Shown here: piece by piece, positions 62,118 through 64,000 of the stretch | Layout of the letters: each line of letters opens with the position of its first letter | Position numbering within the stretch: the first letter of the stretch is position 1 | Assembly (NCBI RefSeq): GCF_900105315.1 | Contig: NZ_LT629766.1 | Location: 434,001 to 498,000 of the forward strand | Origin: Brevibacterium siliguriense | GTDB lineage: Bacteria; Actinomycetota; Actinomycetes; Actinomycetales; Brevibacteriaceae | Length of the DNA: 64,000 nucleotides | Direction of reading: 5' to 3' | The notes under the pieces: model-generated | Databases searched by the model: none | Told to the model about the DNA's origin: nothing | The model's input: only the letters and a program-made list of their open reading frames with translations | Position numbers and translations under genes: made by a program

Positions 62118-64000
62118 CTACCTGCTCGAGACGCGTCCGAAGAGATTCGCGATCGGCGCGAGCAGCAGCGGTCTGGCGGCGAACCAACCGGCCACGACCA
62201 CGACCATCGCGATGAGGAACCAGACGAGTCCGGCCCAACCGAGCATCTCGGTTCCCGCGAACATGTAACCCAGGTTGTGCCGCAGTCCGGTCGTGAACAC
62301 GAGGAACACGTGGACGAGGATGAAGAACACGAAGAACAGCATCGTCGGGAAGTGGATCGCCCGAGCCAGCGGCGCCGGATAGATCTTGTTCAGCGTCGTG
62401 GCGTTCTTCGGCCACCATTCGCTCATCCGCACACCCGTGATCGCAGCCAACGGTGCGGCGATGAACACGATGATGAAGTACATCAGCTGCTGGAGAGCGT
62501 TGTAGTTGACCCACGCATCTTCCATCGGCCATTCCATCGTTCCGTACTGAAGCGCCGCCGACAGCGCGTTCGGGAACACTTCCCAACTGGTCGGCACGAT
62601 GCGTGCCCAGTGCCCGGAGACGAAGAGCAGCACGACGAAGACCACACCATTGGCCAGCCACAGCAGATCAAGACCCGTGTGCAGCCAGAGGTTGATGCTG
62701 ATCTTCTTCCCACCCTTCTTCGGGGTGTAGAACGCCGGCGGCTTCTGCTGGTGACGCACCTGCAGACCCGAACGGATGATGAGCACCATGAAGAAGATGT
62801 TGAGGAAGTGCGTCCACCGCACCCAGCCCGGGAAACCGGGATCGACGAATTCCGGGATGTGGTATTCGCCCGGGTAGCGCTCGAGGAACTCCGGCACGCC
62901 CGGCAGGGTCGTGACACCGCGTGCGGCGAGGATGAGGATCCCGGCCACGACGATGAGTCCGCCGAGTCCCAGCCCGACGATCTTCGACCACTGTCCCAGC
63001 GACTTCGACCCGATCATGACCGGTTCCTTCTTCGCTGCAGGCTTCGCCGAGGCAGCACTGCCCGAACCCGACGACGTGGCCTTCGCAGCCGGGGCCGTCT
63101 TCGCGGCCGGCTTGTCCGCGGTGCGTGCCGCAGCCTTGTCGTCGGCCTTCGCGGCGGGCTTGGCCATCGGCTTTCGCTGAGCGGGCTTGTCCGTGGTCTT
63201 CGCCGCGGGCTTCGCCATCGGTTTGCGTTGGGCGGGTTTCTTCTCGGCTCCGTCGGATTTCTTCTCTGACGCCGAGGCGGCTCCCGCAGCGGCCGCACCT
63301 GCACCGGCGGCGGCTCCCGCACCTGCGGCTGCCGCACCGGCACCGACACCACCGATTCCGGTGCGTCGGCCCTGGGGCTTTTTCTCGCTGGAATCGTCCC
63401 CGACCTTGGCAACCGGCTTCGAATCCTGCTTCGCGGCTTCGCCGGACTGCGCGTCCTCGGCCGGCTTGTCTGCCTCGGCAGATGCGGCAAGTTTGGGAGC
63501 GTGTGCTGGAGCAAAGCCCTCCGGCGGCCAGGGGTCTCCCCCGGCGGTGCGGGGAAGTCCGCGGCGCAGCGGTACATCGGAGAGTTCTCCGGAGCCCGAG
63601 CCGTTCGCGGCTGCTGCAGCCACACCGGCACCGGCAGCGCCAGCTGCGGCGGCCGCCGCAGGAGCAGCGGACGAAGTTTCAGACGTGGAATCGGCTGACG
63701 TATCAGCCGAATCGGTTTCGGCAGAGTCGGCCTGAACAGCGGATTCCTCCGCAGTGCTCTCGGCAGGAGCGGATGCAGCCGCTGCAGGAGCAGCGGAGCT
63801 GGCAATCGAGCCACCTGCAACCTTGACGCCGGCGGGCGCGAAGCCTTCCGCCGGCCAGGGATCTCCACCGGCGACACGCGGCAGACCACGGCGCAGGGGG
63901 ACCTCGGCAGCAGGTTCTGCCGCAACCGAAACATCGTCCGAACCGGAAGCGGCGACGCCAGCGCCGGCAGCCACTCCGGCACCAGCCGTCGCGGCAGCGG
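62118..64000 (-). CDS. Cytochrome b/b6-domain membrane protein with long low-complexity N-terminus (partial)
   Basis: At least 627 codons; the start lies beyond the window edge. The C-terminal third has about six TM helices and is a cytochrome b561/formate-dehydrogenase-gamma-like di-heme unit. Candidate heme-ligand histidines are in RWTHFLNIFF, NLWLHTGLDLLW, RAIHFPTML and ILVHVFLVF. It probably passes electrons between quinone and an unidentified redox partner. The preceding ~330 residues are Ala/Pro/Lys/Glu-rich. They contain two copies of a block with LRRGLPR and GGDPWP-x-EGFAPA (near 63830-63905 and 63505-63580) and two copies of AQRKPMAKPAAK. GTG 63974 is an internal possible start only. 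Confidence 0.8.
   Translation of the reverse strand, partial: AAATAGAGVAAGAGVAASGSDDVSVAAEPAAEVPLRRGLPRVAGGDPWPAEGFAPAGVKVAGGSIASSAAPAAAASAPAESTAEESAVQADSAETDSADTSADSTSETSSAAPAAAAAAGAAGAGVAAAAANGSGSGELSDVPLRRGLPRTAGGDPWPPEGFAPAHAPKLAASAEADKPAEDAQSGEAAKQDSKPVAKVGDDSSEKKPQGRRTGIGGVGAGAAAAGAGAAAGAGAAAAGAASASEKKSDGAEKKPAQRKPMAKPAAKTTDKPAQRKPMAKPAAKADDKAAARTADKPAAKTAPAAKATSSGSGSAASAKPAAKKEPVMIGSKSLGQWSKIVGLGLGGLIVVAGILILAARGVTTLPGVPEFLERYPGEYHIPEFVDPGFPGWVRWTHFLNIFFMVLIIRSGLQVRHQQKPPAFYTPKKGGKKISINLWLHTGLDLLWLANGVVFVVLLFVSGHWARIVPTSWEVFPNALSAALQYGTMEWPMEDAWVNYNALQQLMYFIIVFIAAPLAAITGVRMSEWWPKNATTLNKIYPAPLARAIHFPTMLFFVFFILVHVFLVFTTGLRHNLGYMFAGTEMLGWAGLVWFLIAMVVVVAGWFAARPLLLAPIANLFGRVSSR

Noticed and set aside
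63000..63980. Repetitive GC-rich DNA resembling a tandem-repeat or CRISPR-like array
   Set aside because: The repeats are codon-level Ala/Pro/Lys repeats inside one open frame, with no regular spacer or repeat unit.

Overview
The window is high-GC DNA (about 65 percent by eye) with actinobacterial features: GTG and TTG starts, many 1-8 nt gene overlaps (ATGA, GTGA, TGATG), Ala/Glu/Asp-rich proteins and clear AGGAG ribosome binding sites. The dimethylglycine oxidase is very close to the Arthrobacter globiformis enzyme as I remember it. Gene content suits a catabolically versatile Micrococcales member, with Brevibacterium my best guess (inference, not proven). No tRNA, rRNA, CRISPR array, transposase or phage gene was seen.

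Layout. (1) 82-8026: a glycine betaine module with dimethylglycine oxidase, a two-component Rieske monooxygenase (oxygenase plus an unusually long reductase), a divergent LysR regulator, and glutathione-independent formaldehyde dehydrogenase. (2) 8153-14900: an M20 amidohydrolase, a MarR/DHA2-efflux pair, and a small detoxification block (DHFR-like reductase, HxlR regulator, NAD(P)H-quinone-oxidoreductase-like flavoprotein, an epoxide hydrolase broken by one stop codon, a VOC protein). (3) 15149-20005: SurA-like lipoprotein, OFA-family transporter with a tiny membrane partner, HtrA-like protease, VTT-domain membrane protein. (4) 20015-39486: the aerobic phenylacetate pathway. paaABCDEJFHG runs leftwards, paaI-paaK-paaR rightwards, and paaZ plus an MHS transporter form a second divergent pair. 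A TetR / glpD / alkyl-DHAP-synthase-like / lipid-kinase locus lies between them. (5) 39632-45333: PLP dehydratase, small membrane protein, ABC ATPase, IclR and LysR regulators, Orn/Lys/Arg decarboxylase. (6) 45334-46666: a decayed patch with pseudogenes. (7) 46727-57205: GntR regulator, then glyA-soxB-soxD-soxA-soxG-sdaA-purU transcribed leftwards, with a divergent GntR gene. (8) 57323-61863: a YkvI-type transporter, then an MHS transporter-creatinase-IclR operon. (9) 62118-64000: a partial cytochrome b-type membrane protein with a long low-complexity N-terminus.

How it works together. Betaine is demethylated to dimethylglycine and then sarcosine (region 1). Creatine is hydrolysed to sarcosine and urea (region 8). 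Sarcosine is oxidised by SoxBDAG to glycine plus 5,10-methylene-THF. GlyA joins these into serine, SdaA deaminates serine to pyruvate, PurU recycles 10-formyl-THF, and FdhA removes free formaldehyde. The two ends of the window thus form one N-methyl-compound route. Phenylacetate degradation is the second complete pathway and appears to be controlled by PaaR through four operators with the same 7-4-7 geometry.
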